Assembly (NCBI RefSeq): GCF_026212465.1
Contig: NC_080058.1
Coordinates: 21,208,200-21,272,199, forward strand
Direction of reading: 5' to 3'
DNA: 64,000 nucleotides
Source: Amaranthus tricolor
Taxonomy: Eukaryota; Streptophyta; Magnoliopsida; Caryophyllales; Amaranthaceae
The notes beneath the pieces are model-generated. The model was not told the origin of the DNA. It made no database searches and was given only the letters and a program-made list of their open reading frames with translations. How positions within the stretch are numbered: the stretch's first letter is position 1; each line of letters opens with the position of its first letter. Below, one piece after another: positions 52,007 through 62,861 of this stretch. A program made the translations under genes and the position numbers.

Positions 52007-52960
52007 TAGGGGTGTTCAAAAATATCCGTTTCCGAAAACCCGATCCGAAAACCCGCTTTCCGATTTTTAAAAGTGGATAAATTACCCGGTTTCTAAAATT
52101 CGGATAATCTGGGTCGGGTACCCGGTTTTAAAACCGGGTATTCGGGTCGGATACGGATCACGAATTTTGGAAACCGGGTACCCGGTATCCGGTTTTAATT
52201 TTTTTTTTAATTTTTAAATATAAAAACTAAAAAGACACAATTAAAAACCCTAAATCAGATTTCTACCTTGTGCCGCCTTCCATTCCAGTCTCTTCCTTCT
52301 TCTTCCTCTGATTCGCCATTGATATTCCTTCTTCTTCCTCCTTCATTCTTGCTGCTGCTTGCCTTGTTCCTCCTTCACCATTCACGGCTTCATTACTATT
52401 CCTTTTGCTCTCTATTTATGAACAGTAATGAACAACAGTGATTCTTTCTTTTGCTCACCTTCTGCCGCGTGTAATTCAGATGCATCTATTCCTTTTCTTC
52501 CTTTCAGTTTCAATAATCTACTTTCTTACCCGCATTTCTTCCTCACCTTGTTCTTCAATCTCATTTCTACCTTAGATTTCTACAACTGAAAATGGATCTT
52601 GTTCTTGAATCTCCTTTCGGTTATCTTATAAATTTATCTTCTAAAATTAGTCAAAATTGAAGAATCTCATTTCTACCTCAGTTTTCTACAATTGAAAATG
52701 GATCTTGTTCTTCAATCTCTTTTCGGTTATCTTAAATCTATCTAAATTCAAAGTTGAAGAGTTTAATGTAATTTTTATATGTTTAAAAAATTGTTAAAAG
52801 AATTAAGAAAAAAAATAAAAAAATAAACAAAACCGGGTACCCGGTTTTCGACCCGGTTTAAACCGGGTCGGATCCGGAATACAATTTTAGCTATCCGGAA
52901 AACCAGGTACCCGGTTTTTCGGAACCGGGTCGACCCGATATCCGGTTTTGAACACCCCTA
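52007..52960. mobile_element. Non-autonomous hAT element, 954 bp
   Basis: Termini TAGGGGTGTTCAAAA and TTTTGAACACCCCTA are flanked by the 8-bp duplication CTAAAAAG (51999-52006 and 52961-52968). Both ends carry ACCCGGTTTT/CCGGGTACCCGG arrays. The middle (52250-52780) has pyrimidine-rich sequence that could be captured from a host gene leader; no ORF is supported. Confidence 0.95.
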
Positions 52961-53407
52961 CTAAAAAGTACATGTTGAGTATCATTTTTGTTTGTTTTAA
53001 TGGATTACTCCTCTTACTAAATTTGAGCTTAGCTAACGAGACACAGACAAAGCTGTAACAAATGTGACAACAATGTCAATGTCAATTGCCTTTAGTTGGG
53101 AGTTTTATGTTGGGAGTTGCTAAATTTCGCCACCCCTTTTCATTTTATCGCCACCCCCCTTTAAAATTACATATTTGCCCCTGTACTTTAAAAAATTACA
53201 AAATTGCCACTGTACTTAAAAGTTAATTAATAAATGTAAATCACGCTTAATAACACTAATAAAAATTTAATGCGTAAGATTTGTCTATATATATCGAATT
53301 CTGAGATGCGTATGAAGTACGAATTCAAACACGGTACTATCTCTCTAAAAACTGGTACTATCTCTCTAAAAAGTGTTAAAGAAGTGGTAACCCGTAATTG
53401 GTTAAAT

Positions 53408-53927
53408 ATGGCTAACGAAAGCGACTATGAGTCGGATGCGGTACGTAAAGTTGTCGTTGGAAAATTTTAAAAAAAAAAAAAAAAAGTCGCACAAAAGTTG
53501 GCGACTGAATCACGGTTCAAGTGCACAAAATTGGGCGACTGAACCATGGTTCAGTCGCACAAATCTGGGCGGCTGATCTTAGGTCCAGTCGCCCAAATTT
53601 GTGCGACTGAACCATGGTGTTGTCGGCTAAATCTGGGCGACTGTGATTTTTTTTAGTTTTTTTTTAATTTTCGTATTATTTTTTTAAATTATTATTATTA
53701 TTATTGTTAGTACTATTATTATTATTTTTATTGTTGTTGTCATTATTATAATTTTTATTGTTGATAATTTTAAATTTTTTAGATTTTTTTATTTACGTAA
53801 TGTTTTTTTATTATTATTAAAATTGTTATTTGTTCTTGTCATTATTATAATTTTTATTATTGATAATTTTAAATTTTTTAGATTTTTTTATTTACGTAAT
53901 GTATTTAATTTGTTGTTGTTGTTGTTG

Positions 53928-53959
<32 letters not shown>

Positions 53960-56866
53960 GTAGTCATTAATGTACTTAATTTATATTATTTATATTTCAA
54001 ATTTGCAGGAGTTTGAAAACTTTGGAGACAACGTAGACTACTCCGGTAGCTTTGTTACGGATAGGGAATTTATCTCCTTAGATGAGTTACATAGTTGGGC
54101 CGATGCGATAGCAATATCAATCGGTTTTCAATTTACACGTGCTTCTTATAAAAAGAAAGAAGGACGTTCTAGAGTTAGTGTCTATTTAAGATGTCACCGC
54201 TATGGTAATATTAGGGGTGATGTACATAATCTAGATAATACTGCCCGACCTCGTTCTAAAAGTAGAAGTTGCGGGTGTAAATTTATGATTGTAGGAAGTA
54301 GTCATAAACCACCAGAAAGACCTTGGACGGTAAGGGTGTGTCCTGGTGAAAAGGGAAAACATAACCACCCGTTCTTGGTGTACAGAGATGGTCATGTAAG
54401 GGCAAATAGGATTAATGTAGATATTCTGGAGCACATACGACAGCTTAGTGCAACCGGAATGCAACCGGCCTTTATTATGAATTCTATTAGAGATAATTTT
54501 CCTGGTTTTTATGCTAGTATGAATCAGATATATAATATTAGACAATCAATAAGGAGAGAAGAGATGGAGGGTAGGACTCCCCTTCAACACTGTCTTCATA
54601 TGGCCACAGAGCTTAATTATGTGGTCAGGACAGACTTGGATAACGAAGGGCAATTGAGCAGACTATTAATTGCAAATCCTACCTCTATCCAAATGATACG
54701 TACGTGGCCGTATGTTGTGCTGATAGATACAACGTACAAAACGAACAAACAAAAGTGGCCACTATGTGAAGTGATCGGAATGACGCCAACCAATCACAAT
54801 TTCTTGGTTGCGTTTTGTTTGATGCGAGATGAGACGGCTGTGTCGTATTCGTGGGTGCTGCAGGGATTGAGAGATATTTTCGGCACTGCTCAGACTCCTA
54901 GCGTCATTGTAACCGATCGAGACGAAGGTTTATCTGCAGCTATTCGTGACGTCTTCCCAGATAAAAAAGCTTTGTTGATTCATTATTGTGGTTATATCTA
55001 ATGATAATGTCTTAATTACGTTCAATGTTTTGTTTAATGTAGATGTGCGACATTTGTTATGCATCTGGCATATTGGCAACGACGTTGAGAACATGGTGGA
55101 CAAGTTGTGTGGCGGCAAGAAAAATCAACAAGGGCAGGTATTCAGGAAAAGTAGATGGAACCCCTAGGTTGAAAGTTCTACGATCGGGGAATATGACTGG
55201 AACATGGCAAGTGATCGTCAGTACGTGGTCGGTTAGGAACAAAAAGGTCGTTCGGTATTTGACTGGAACATGGATTCCACTGAGAGAGAAATTTGTCCGT
55301 GCGTTGACGAATGATTGTTTACACTTGGGTAACCAGACTACCAGCAGAGTTGAAAGCCAACACTCGTCTTTTAAGTATTACCTTGGTAGCGGTAATAGCT
55401 CATTCGATACCCTTTTCAAAAGGGCGCACGCACAGATTACAAATCAGCAAGCTAGAATCCGACAAGCGCTACAGGAATCCATGTCTTCTGTACCAAGATC
55501 GATGCGATAGCATTTCTTTAGACCTCTATATCGCCACGTATCTCTCTATGCCTTGGAGCAGCTCCAGCTTGAGTATAACCGCATTTTAGAACTCGGTGAT
55601 TTTGTGTTTAACAAATGTGGTTGTGTACTTCAACAAACCCATGGATTGCCGTGTGCATGTTATTTACATATGTCCATCGGATCACATGGTGCTTTGTATT
55701 TGGATGACATTCATGAATTATGGAGTACTTTGAGGTACACAGAGGTAGGAGACGAACCCGATGAAGGAGTACGATACGCGAACGCCAATGACAAAGAGTA
55801 CTTTCAATCTCTGGTCGATGAAGTCCTCAAATCTGATCCCGCTGTTGTTCGCCGAATGTCTCAGTTACTTGAATATGAACTACACCCAGATGGTGCGGAA
55901 ATACCTGAGCCTTACGCTAGTCCACCGAGAAAGGGAAGACCAAGCACAAGTAAAACCATGAGAAGGAGAAAAAGTTCATTTGAATATAGCAGATCATCTT
56001 CTCGTGGTCGAGGGTCTAGATCTTCTTCCCGCGGGAGATCTAGTGGCAGATCTAGTGGCCGAGAGACGCAATCTTCAGTAGGAATTAAGTTCAGTTTCAA
56101 CTTATCCGGTACTTGACTTTATTTTTCGTTTTTTGCATTAATTCGTCTCAATTTACGCATATTAACCTTATTTACATTTATTGTAGATGATCCTGGAGGT
56201 TGAGATTTTTTACAGTTTCCATGCCTTAATAACATCCCATTCATCCTTCCTCCTTACTTGTTCGACTGGATTAATGTGTTAGGTGATGGTAACTGTGGAT
56301 TTAGAGCAATTGCCGTCACAGAGCTGGGAGGCGAGGAAGCATGGCCTCCTTTAAGACGTGATATAAGTATGGAAATGCAAATGAACAGAGCGCAATACCT
56401 AACTTTGTATCTATCCCAGGAGTCACTAGATGAGGCTATATTCAGAATAGGTTCACACGTCAATGGACCTGCTCCTTTCATGCACTGGATGGATGCACCG
56501 ATTGCTTTGTATTCTGCAGCAACATTTCTAAACATTGCCATTGCTTATTATGGTTCTGCTGACGGTAATTCGCAATACAACTGTATGGTTCTTCCGTTAA
56601 GGAAAGCGTCGGGCGTGAATAGTGTAAATAAAGTAATGCATATATGTTGGGTTAATGGAAATCATTTTGTTCAACTTTTAATGAACGACGATTCATCCCC
56701 TCTCCCGCCGATCCATCAACGTTGGAAACAAGCAGCTGACAATTTCACCAAACATCTTGACACACATTTCACTACGAGGATTATGCTCTGGAATAATCTA
56801 CGCGGGCCACGATCACGACCAACTAATAACACCGCAGACGATGCTGTAAATTTAGATACTCCATAG
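53408..56866 (+). pseudogene. FAR1-MULE-SWIM-OTU fusion transposase
   Basis: Exons: 53408-53440, 54009-54990, 55043-56108 and 56187-56866, all GT..AG, about 919 residues. Order: FAR1 zinc domain (RCHRYGNIRG, SCGCKF, KHNHPF; 54190-54370), MULE DDE core (LIDTTYKTNK at about 54721, VIVTDRDEGL at about 54904), VESQHSSFKYYL (55350), SWIM finger CGCVLQQTHGLPCAC (about 55615), an Arg/Ser-rich tail (55930-56070), then an OTU cysteine peptidase: GDGNCGFRAIA (56282; Asp and Cys) and ICWVNGNHFVQL (about 56642; His). Damage is light: TAG 55165, a 1-nt shift near 55200, TAG 55508 and TGA 56201. OTU enzymes remove ubiquitin; its job in transposition is unknown. Confidence 0.88.
53485..53642. repeat. GC-rich GTCGCC palindrome cluster in intron 1 of element B
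   Basis: Follows an A-run about 45 bp after the donor. It contains a perfect 24-bp palindrome (GCGACTGAACC.. to ..GGTTCAGTCGC, about 53536-53559) and further GGGCGACTG and CAGTCGCCC copies in both orientations. The rest of the intron is TTATTATT-type sequence. Confidence 0.85.
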
Positions 56867-56987
56867 AATTTATACACGACATTCATTAAAAATTGTATAT
56901 AATCCATAATTATACTACTGTGTATACGAATCACATTTATTGACGAAAAGAAATGCAATAATTAATGTAAAATAGTTTCAGTACAGA

Positions 56988-59074
56988 CTATGCAGGGTCA
57001 TGCCCTTTAAAAATTTGCCATTCTTCAAATAAATCTCTACAATCATTAAGGTATATTTCTAACGCATGTCGTTGACGGGGGTTCAAATCCGCAAGCTTAG
57101 CAGGTAGTCTTGCCACTGGAGCGAATCGACTGGGCCATTCATTCAGGTTCTGAAAACACAAAAGGATAATGTCCGTTATTAATTCATTAAAAAAAAACTG
57201 AAAAAAAATGATAATAAAACTCACGTATTCAGATCTGCTCTGAGAAGGACCAGGACCGGAAGTAGGCCCTTCGTCCGGGGCTATGTACGGGTGCGAGCAC
57301 ACTCTGAACCAATCAACGTAATTAGGTTCAGCCTCTGAAGGAACAGAAGCCCGACGAAGTCCCTGCTCAACAAGGCGGGCACTATAGGGGAACCTACTCC
57401 ATGCCTCCAAATATACAGCAGAAGAAGGAAAGGTCACGTAGTAGGTACCGTGTGCCGGTCGGAGAGCCTTGGCTGGTCTAATAGGAGCGGGAGGAATAGC
57501 CTGCACGAACCCAATCTGTCGCAATGTCCGCTCCGGCAAATACACCTCCACAACATCAAAGCACGTGATACCCCCGATTACGGTGGTGCGTGGGTGATCA
57601 TTCAGCAACGCACCAGCAGCAGAATTGTAGGGAGTCCATTCCACCTGCATACAAGCGAAGTTCACAAAAAAATACTATAAATTAAAAACCACATGCATGA
57701 CAAAATGTAATGTACAATACCTGAGTCTCCGTCAATGAGTCAAGAACCTTGCGGCAGTCCCTCAACCTGTCCAGCTCACGACATGGTTTCTTCGGTGTCC
57801 ACATCTCCGCCCTAGTCATGTTTGGCACATCTTCTCGGTGAGGATGAGGGCGGAAAGCGGGAAAGTACTCATAGATACATGTCTAGAGCAATGTGAGGCA
57901 TCCAGCAATGGTCTTGCAACCAGCCCTAGATGCCATTCCGAGTTGCCTGTACAAGAACGCCAAGGTCACCGCACCCCAGGCCACGTCCTGCTGATCGTCG
58001 TTCACGGCAAGTATCGGGTGAGGTCGCATGTTAATTCTGGACTTATCCGCCAACAAGGTAGAGCCGATGACAGCCATGTAGTACGCTGTCGTCTGCGTAT
58101 CCATGGCCTGCGACCTATGACACAGCCGCATCAATTCAGCAACGCTTATGCATCCGCTGGTGAATGCACCTTTACGCCGAAGCTCAGACAGAGGCTCCCC
58201 GAACAGATTGGTGATACCAACCTCCCACTCCGCCTCCGAAGGCTCAGCCGACAGAGAACCTTCAATAGAAATACCCAATATGCGTTGCACGTCGTGCAAC
58301 ATAATCGTCATCTCTCCCCAGGGCATGTGGAAGGTGTTCGTATCCGGCTGCCACCTCTCGACGAACGCCGATATCAAAGCACAGTCGATGTGCTTGTGCA
58401 TAATGACCGGTAGTCGGCCGAGGGAAGTGGCAGGTAGAACATCGTTTAGCGCATCGGACGTATCCCTCAGTCCGATGATGGACTCCATCGGTCTCTTCCT
58501 AATACGGCAATCCAGAATCGGAGGCGTACGCTCGGAGCCGTCATAAATAAGTTTAGCTATGTGCCCGCCATAGCTAGGGATCAGTCGCGTATCTGTCGGC
58601 CCCCCGGGCTGGGGTGATGTCACTAACCAATCCGTGTTAGTGGACTATGAGGGCCTGCTCTCCCGTGGCGGCTGATTATCGACAAAACTACGTCCTGCGC
58701 GCTCAGATGCGGCAGAAGAACTCGAGCCGCCACGGGCAAATCTGCCGTCGGGGCCGCGAACAACAGCCCAGTCCAATGGGCGAGACTCAAGAGCTTGGAA
58801 CTGAACATCATCAGCATCATTATCATCATCACTATAAACCCCCAACTACTCTGGAGGCTGTCAGCCTGGTCATCAACATGAGTACGCACTTGGTTCAGCG
58901 TACTCGACCTTTGGGCCTCACTGTGTCTGGCAGCCTCTTCATGCCTAGCCCTCCTAGCAGAAGTTTCGTGACCCCCCTCTCATGCGGGTCCCCTCTGAGT
59001 AAAGTAGGCCTTGAACTATTACCTCTCAACAATTGCCTAAAAAAACCCTTTCCTTTTCCTTGATTACCTGCCAT
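56988..59074 (-). pseudogene. Plant mobile domain (PMD/MAIN-like) protein (element B)
   Basis: ATG at 59074 (MAGNQGKGKGFFRQLLRGNS). A linker with a frameshift around 58890-58840 leads to an acidic stretch (SDDDNDADD). The PMD core at 58590-57890 reads IPSYGGHIAKLIYDG, FVERWQPDTNTFHMPWGEM, LHDVQRILGISIEG and LGMASRAGCKTIAGCL. TAG at 57883 interrupts it (CAG in element A). It continues through 57880-57720, an intron, 57646-57230 (VEWTPYNSAAG.., TCFDVVEVYLPERTLRQIGF), a short intron, and 57146-56988. This is the full PMD layout of aminotransferase-like/MAIN-family proteins. PMD proteins act in the nucleus with the PP7-like phosphatase; a transposon-encoded role is unknown. Confidence 0.85.
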
Positions 59075-59382
59075 TTTCTACAATTTTTTACAGTTTCATT
59101 CAAACATAAATAATAATTTAACCACAAAAAATTTAACATACATATTTACACTAATAATTTATAAAACAAAACATGAACATATATTTAATAATAAAAAAAA
59201 TAACAATCACATTAATAATAATAAAATTAATTATAATAACATTAACATATATTTAATAAATAAAAAATAACAATCACAATAATAATAATAAAATTAATAA
59301 TAATAACATTAACAACAATAATAACATACTTCAAAATTTAAATTAATTATTCCTAAACATACGGAAAAAAAAATTGAAAAGG

Positions 59383-59472
59383 AGTCGCCCAGATCTGGGC
59401 GGCTGGACCCCGGTTCAGTCGCCTCATTTTAGGCGACTGAACCGGGGTCCAGCAGCCCAGATCTGGGCGACT
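59383..59472. repeat. Near-perfect GC-rich hairpin 1
   Basis: Arms of 42 bp (59383-59424 and 59431-59472) differ at one position and are separated by CATTTT. Each arm carries AGTCGCCCAGATCTGGGC then GGACCCCGGTTCAGTCGCC. It lies upstream of the PMD start, towards the right end of element B. Confidence 0.95.
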
Positions 59473-59641
59473 ACTTTTCAATTTTTTTTTTTAAATATCA
59501 TAATTTCAAAACAATATATAAAACTTACTAAAAAAAAAATAAATACACATTACAATATACAAATTTACACTAATAATTTATAAAACAAAACATACTTCAA
59601 AATTTAAATTAATTAATCCTAAATACACAGAAAAAAAAAAT

Positions 59642-59761
59642 AAAAATTTGAAGAGGAGTCGCCCAGATCTGGGCTGCTGGACCCCGGTTCAGTCGCCTAA
59701 AACTAGGCGCCTGAACCGGGGTCCAGCCACCCAGATCTGGGCGACTCCTCTTTAAATTTTT
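59642..59761. repeat. Near-perfect GC-rich hairpin 2
   Basis: Second copy of the same design, with arms of about 57 bp (AAAAATTTGAAGAGGAGTCG.. pairing with ..CGACTCCTCTTTAAATTTTT) and a few mismatches. The arms share the AGTCGCCCAGATCTGGGC core with hairpin 1, about 180 bp away. The AT-rich sequence around it is also repeated (59520-59640 resembles 59140-59370). Confidence 0.93.
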
Positions 59762-60033
59762 ATTTTTTTTTCTTTTGCAACTAATTAAATTAAAAATAAC
59801 TTACCTCGATTAATAATTTGCGGATTGTACTTAATTTTTGCTCCGAAATTTAACTTTTGTAAGTTGGTTTTTAGTTGTAGTGAGAATAATTTTAGTTGGA
59901 GTGTGGTATATATATAAATTTTACCTTTAATGGCAATATTGTTATTTTTTGAAAATCTAAGGGCAAAATAATAATTTATTCAGAGGGTGGCGATAAAATA
60001 AAAAGGGTGGCGGAATATAAGGATTGGATTTAG

Positions 60034-60986
60034 TATTTAGTAATACATAATTTACCCACAAATACCAACGTTATAAATTACTCAATGGTTAAGAAACCTC
60101 CCATTTAAAAATTCACATTTAAATTACTTGCTACTTGCTTGCTAGTACTTGAGTTATTACATGCAGTCACCATTAAATACTCCAATGGCTTTCTCACTTA
60201 TCAATACTCCCGATGCATTTATTTATGAGATACAAATATACAATTAAAATCTTATCAATTCCCCACTCACTTTCTTCTTCCCTCTTTTTTTCCGCATAAA
60301 GATACAACTAGGTACTTAAACGTTCTATATACAATATTCAAGAGATTTTGTTATTACACATTTATAAAATATTTTAATTCAATATTGCTAAAGTATAAAA
60401 AAAAGTTTAGTAATGAACATAATTAAACAATAACAACATATTTATATATATACAAATATATAAGTAATAATACAGACAATTAAATTGTATTATTTCATTA
60501 TCCCACAAAAAACTTATTTACTATTTAATTATTATACATAAAATATTATTATTTAATTATTATACTCAAAAAATCAATATATAATTCATGAATCATATGA
60601 CTTAGTTTTCTTGATTATAGACCTCTTCTACAAGGAAGATCTGATTCAAACTAAGAATCAATGGACATGCAAATATTAGCAATAACTTATGAACAATATA
60701 ACTATCTTTTTTTTACAATAAAAAAACCATGATGTAGCACTAAATAATGCAAAATAAATCATGGAATCATGACAGAATATTAAAACAAACCAATAAGAAT
60801 GTGTTTTATATTATTTAATTTAATTTCGTAAAAATATTTCATTATTAAAAATGCAGTTTCATAAAATCAAATTGTTTTAGATGTATTTGATTAATTCCTA
60901 CGCCAAAAAAGATATAATATAAAAAACTAATAATGACTTACACATAAATTAAAATTGTACCAAATTGCAAATTTATTAATCTCAAT
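60034..60986. other. Intergenic, no gene recognised
   Basis: AT-rich non-coding sequence. No ORF, terminal repeat or other signal could be supported. Confidence 0.5.
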
Positions 60987-61922
60987 TAGAGCTGTTCAAA
61001 AGTGACCCGACTAGAAAATCCGAACTGAAACCGAAAGTAAACCGACCGGAAAATGTGTTTCTTTTTTAGCTTTATCGAACCAGCAGTACCCGAAACCGGT
61101 TGACAACCGAAAATGGGAAAGCTGTACCCGAGCTGTAATCGATTTTTGTAACCGACACATAACCGTTAATCGTGATTATCCAAACCTAATAATGACCGAC
61201 CTGAATCATACTCGAAACCGAATTCGATCCGGCTAAAACTGACTTAACCCAAACGAATTTTAGATTGAACTGCTGTAAACCTAAACCAATTTTTAACATA
61301 GAAGTATAATAGACTTATATTCAATCATCTTATTAGTTAATCTAATAAAGTGTTAGATATTTAATAAATTAAATTTTATAAATACATGGTTTCATATATT
61401 TAGATTTAATAATCAATGGTCAATGTTTATTTAACTACTTTTAATCGAATCAGATGAAAATTGATAGAAGTTTATAATTTTAATTTTCGGTCAAACAAGT
61501 AAAAGTAACAAAGTAATAATGATTACTAATTAATTTGCATTTTAACCATTTTGCTGTAAGTAAAGGAAATCTTGTCATCAATTAAAAAATGATTGATATT
61601 GATTCGATCAATAGTAATTAATAATACGTAACCGAATTCAGTTAAAAAAAATCTGAACCCGATCTATACCCGACAAAACCGAATCAATTAGTAACCGATG
61701 ACAACCTGAGACCGATAGACACTTGACACGAACTTCAACCGACACCGAACCGATGCTAACCCGATAGCTTGAATAACCGATCTCCAACCGAACCGTGACT
61801 AATCGACTCGACCCGAGTGTGACCCGTTGTAACACACAGCTGAAAAATAACCGATCCAAAATACAACCGAACCGAATGTCACCCGTCCGAAATTGACCCG
61901 ATCTCCCGAATGAACACCTCTA
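60987..61922. mobile_element. Non-autonomous hAT element, 936 bp
   Basis: Termini TAGAGCTGTTCAAAAG and TGAACACCTCTA are flanked by the 8-bp duplication ATCTCAAT (60979-60986 and 61923-61930). Subterminal regions are rich in ACCCGA, AACCGA and CCGAACCG. No ORF. Positions 61931-62383 downstream hold nothing recognisable. Confidence 0.93.
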
Positions 61923-62383
61923 ATCTCAATCTAACAATTAGTGTATCGAAATTAGAAGAATAAAGTAAATTTAAAAAGTACCACTTATAACAAACATATA
62001 AAACAACAAAACTCATCGCTCCTTTATTATCATATATATGAACACTAAAACCAAATCTAGTAAGCCATATATCTATTAAACTTCTCTGGATACAAATAAC
62101 AATATGACATAAACAAATTATAACATTTTTGGAATAAAGTTGAGGTGTGAAAAAACTTATGTTCTTTCTTTTTGTCTTGGAACTTGATAAATATATAGTA
62201 GAATTTATAGAATAATTTAAACTTTTCACATTATTAATAATAATCATATACTATGATTCTAAGAATTTAATGAAGGTAATTAAAGGACTTGTTATTTGAA
62301 TTTTGTGAGAATAACCTTTAATTAGATAATACCTTTAACTTTAAATAATAGCTATATTTAGTAAAAATCAATGCTTTTAAATA

Positions 62384-62645
62384 ATAATTCTTCTGTTCTC
62401 TAATGTTCTTCCCATTTGGAATATTCCACCTTAAGAAAAGAGAAATTTAATTAATGTTCTTGACACATATTTAGAAGATATAATTTATTTATGTGAGATC
62501 TAGTTAGACTCGTTCTAATGTATACTTTTTTATTGTGTATTTTTTATAATTTTTTATCATGTGTATTTAGAGATATTGAGGTTTAAAATTTACTTTAAAA
62601 ACTGCGCAAAAAGTAAATGGGAAGAACAAAAAGAAATGGAGGGAG
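62384..62645. mobile_element. Stowaway-like MITE
   Basis: Left end CTTCTGTTCTCTAATGTTCT TCCC and right end GGGAAGAACAAAAAG then GGAGGGAG, followed by TA, form inverted repeats of about 30 bp. The left TA is uncertain. No ORF is supported inside. Confidence 0.65.
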
Positions 62646-62861
62646 TAGTTACATTTAATGAAAATCATGCAAATCTTATTAAGTCTATTAAGCTCATCAA
62701 GAATCACAACACAAATTACAAAAATGAAATTCTATCATTCATACGAAAACAAAAAGGCTTTTATTTATTAGAATCAAATACCAACTACAACCTTAAAGTT
62801 TAGTCATTTTAGATTAAATAGCTTCGATTTTTTTATTACAAATAACACCATTCAAATTACA

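Larger units (their letters stand above)
53120..60033 (+). mobile_element. Mutator-like element B with OTU and PMD genes
   Basis: The left end (53120-53160) has CGCCACCCC, CATTTTATCGCCACCCC and the right end (59986-60033) the complement, GGGTGGCGATAAAAT, GGGTGGCGG and AAGGATTGG. Between them are two convergent genes: FAR1-MULE-SWIM-OTU (plus, 53408-56866) and PMD (minus, 59074-56988), with stops 121 bp apart. GC-rich palindromes lie in intron 1 and inside the right end. The layout repeats that of element A. No 9-bp target duplication could be assigned and the left outer TIR looks shortened. Confidence 0.82.

Noticed and set aside
53485..53642. tRNA or other structured RNA gene in the GC-rich palindromes
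   Set aside because: No cloverleaf, A/B box or terminator is seen. The sequence is simple palindrome repetition.
57838..58546. Plus-strand ORFs of 191 and 132 residues
   Set aside because: They are antisense to the PMD coding exons, whose product is clearly recognisable.
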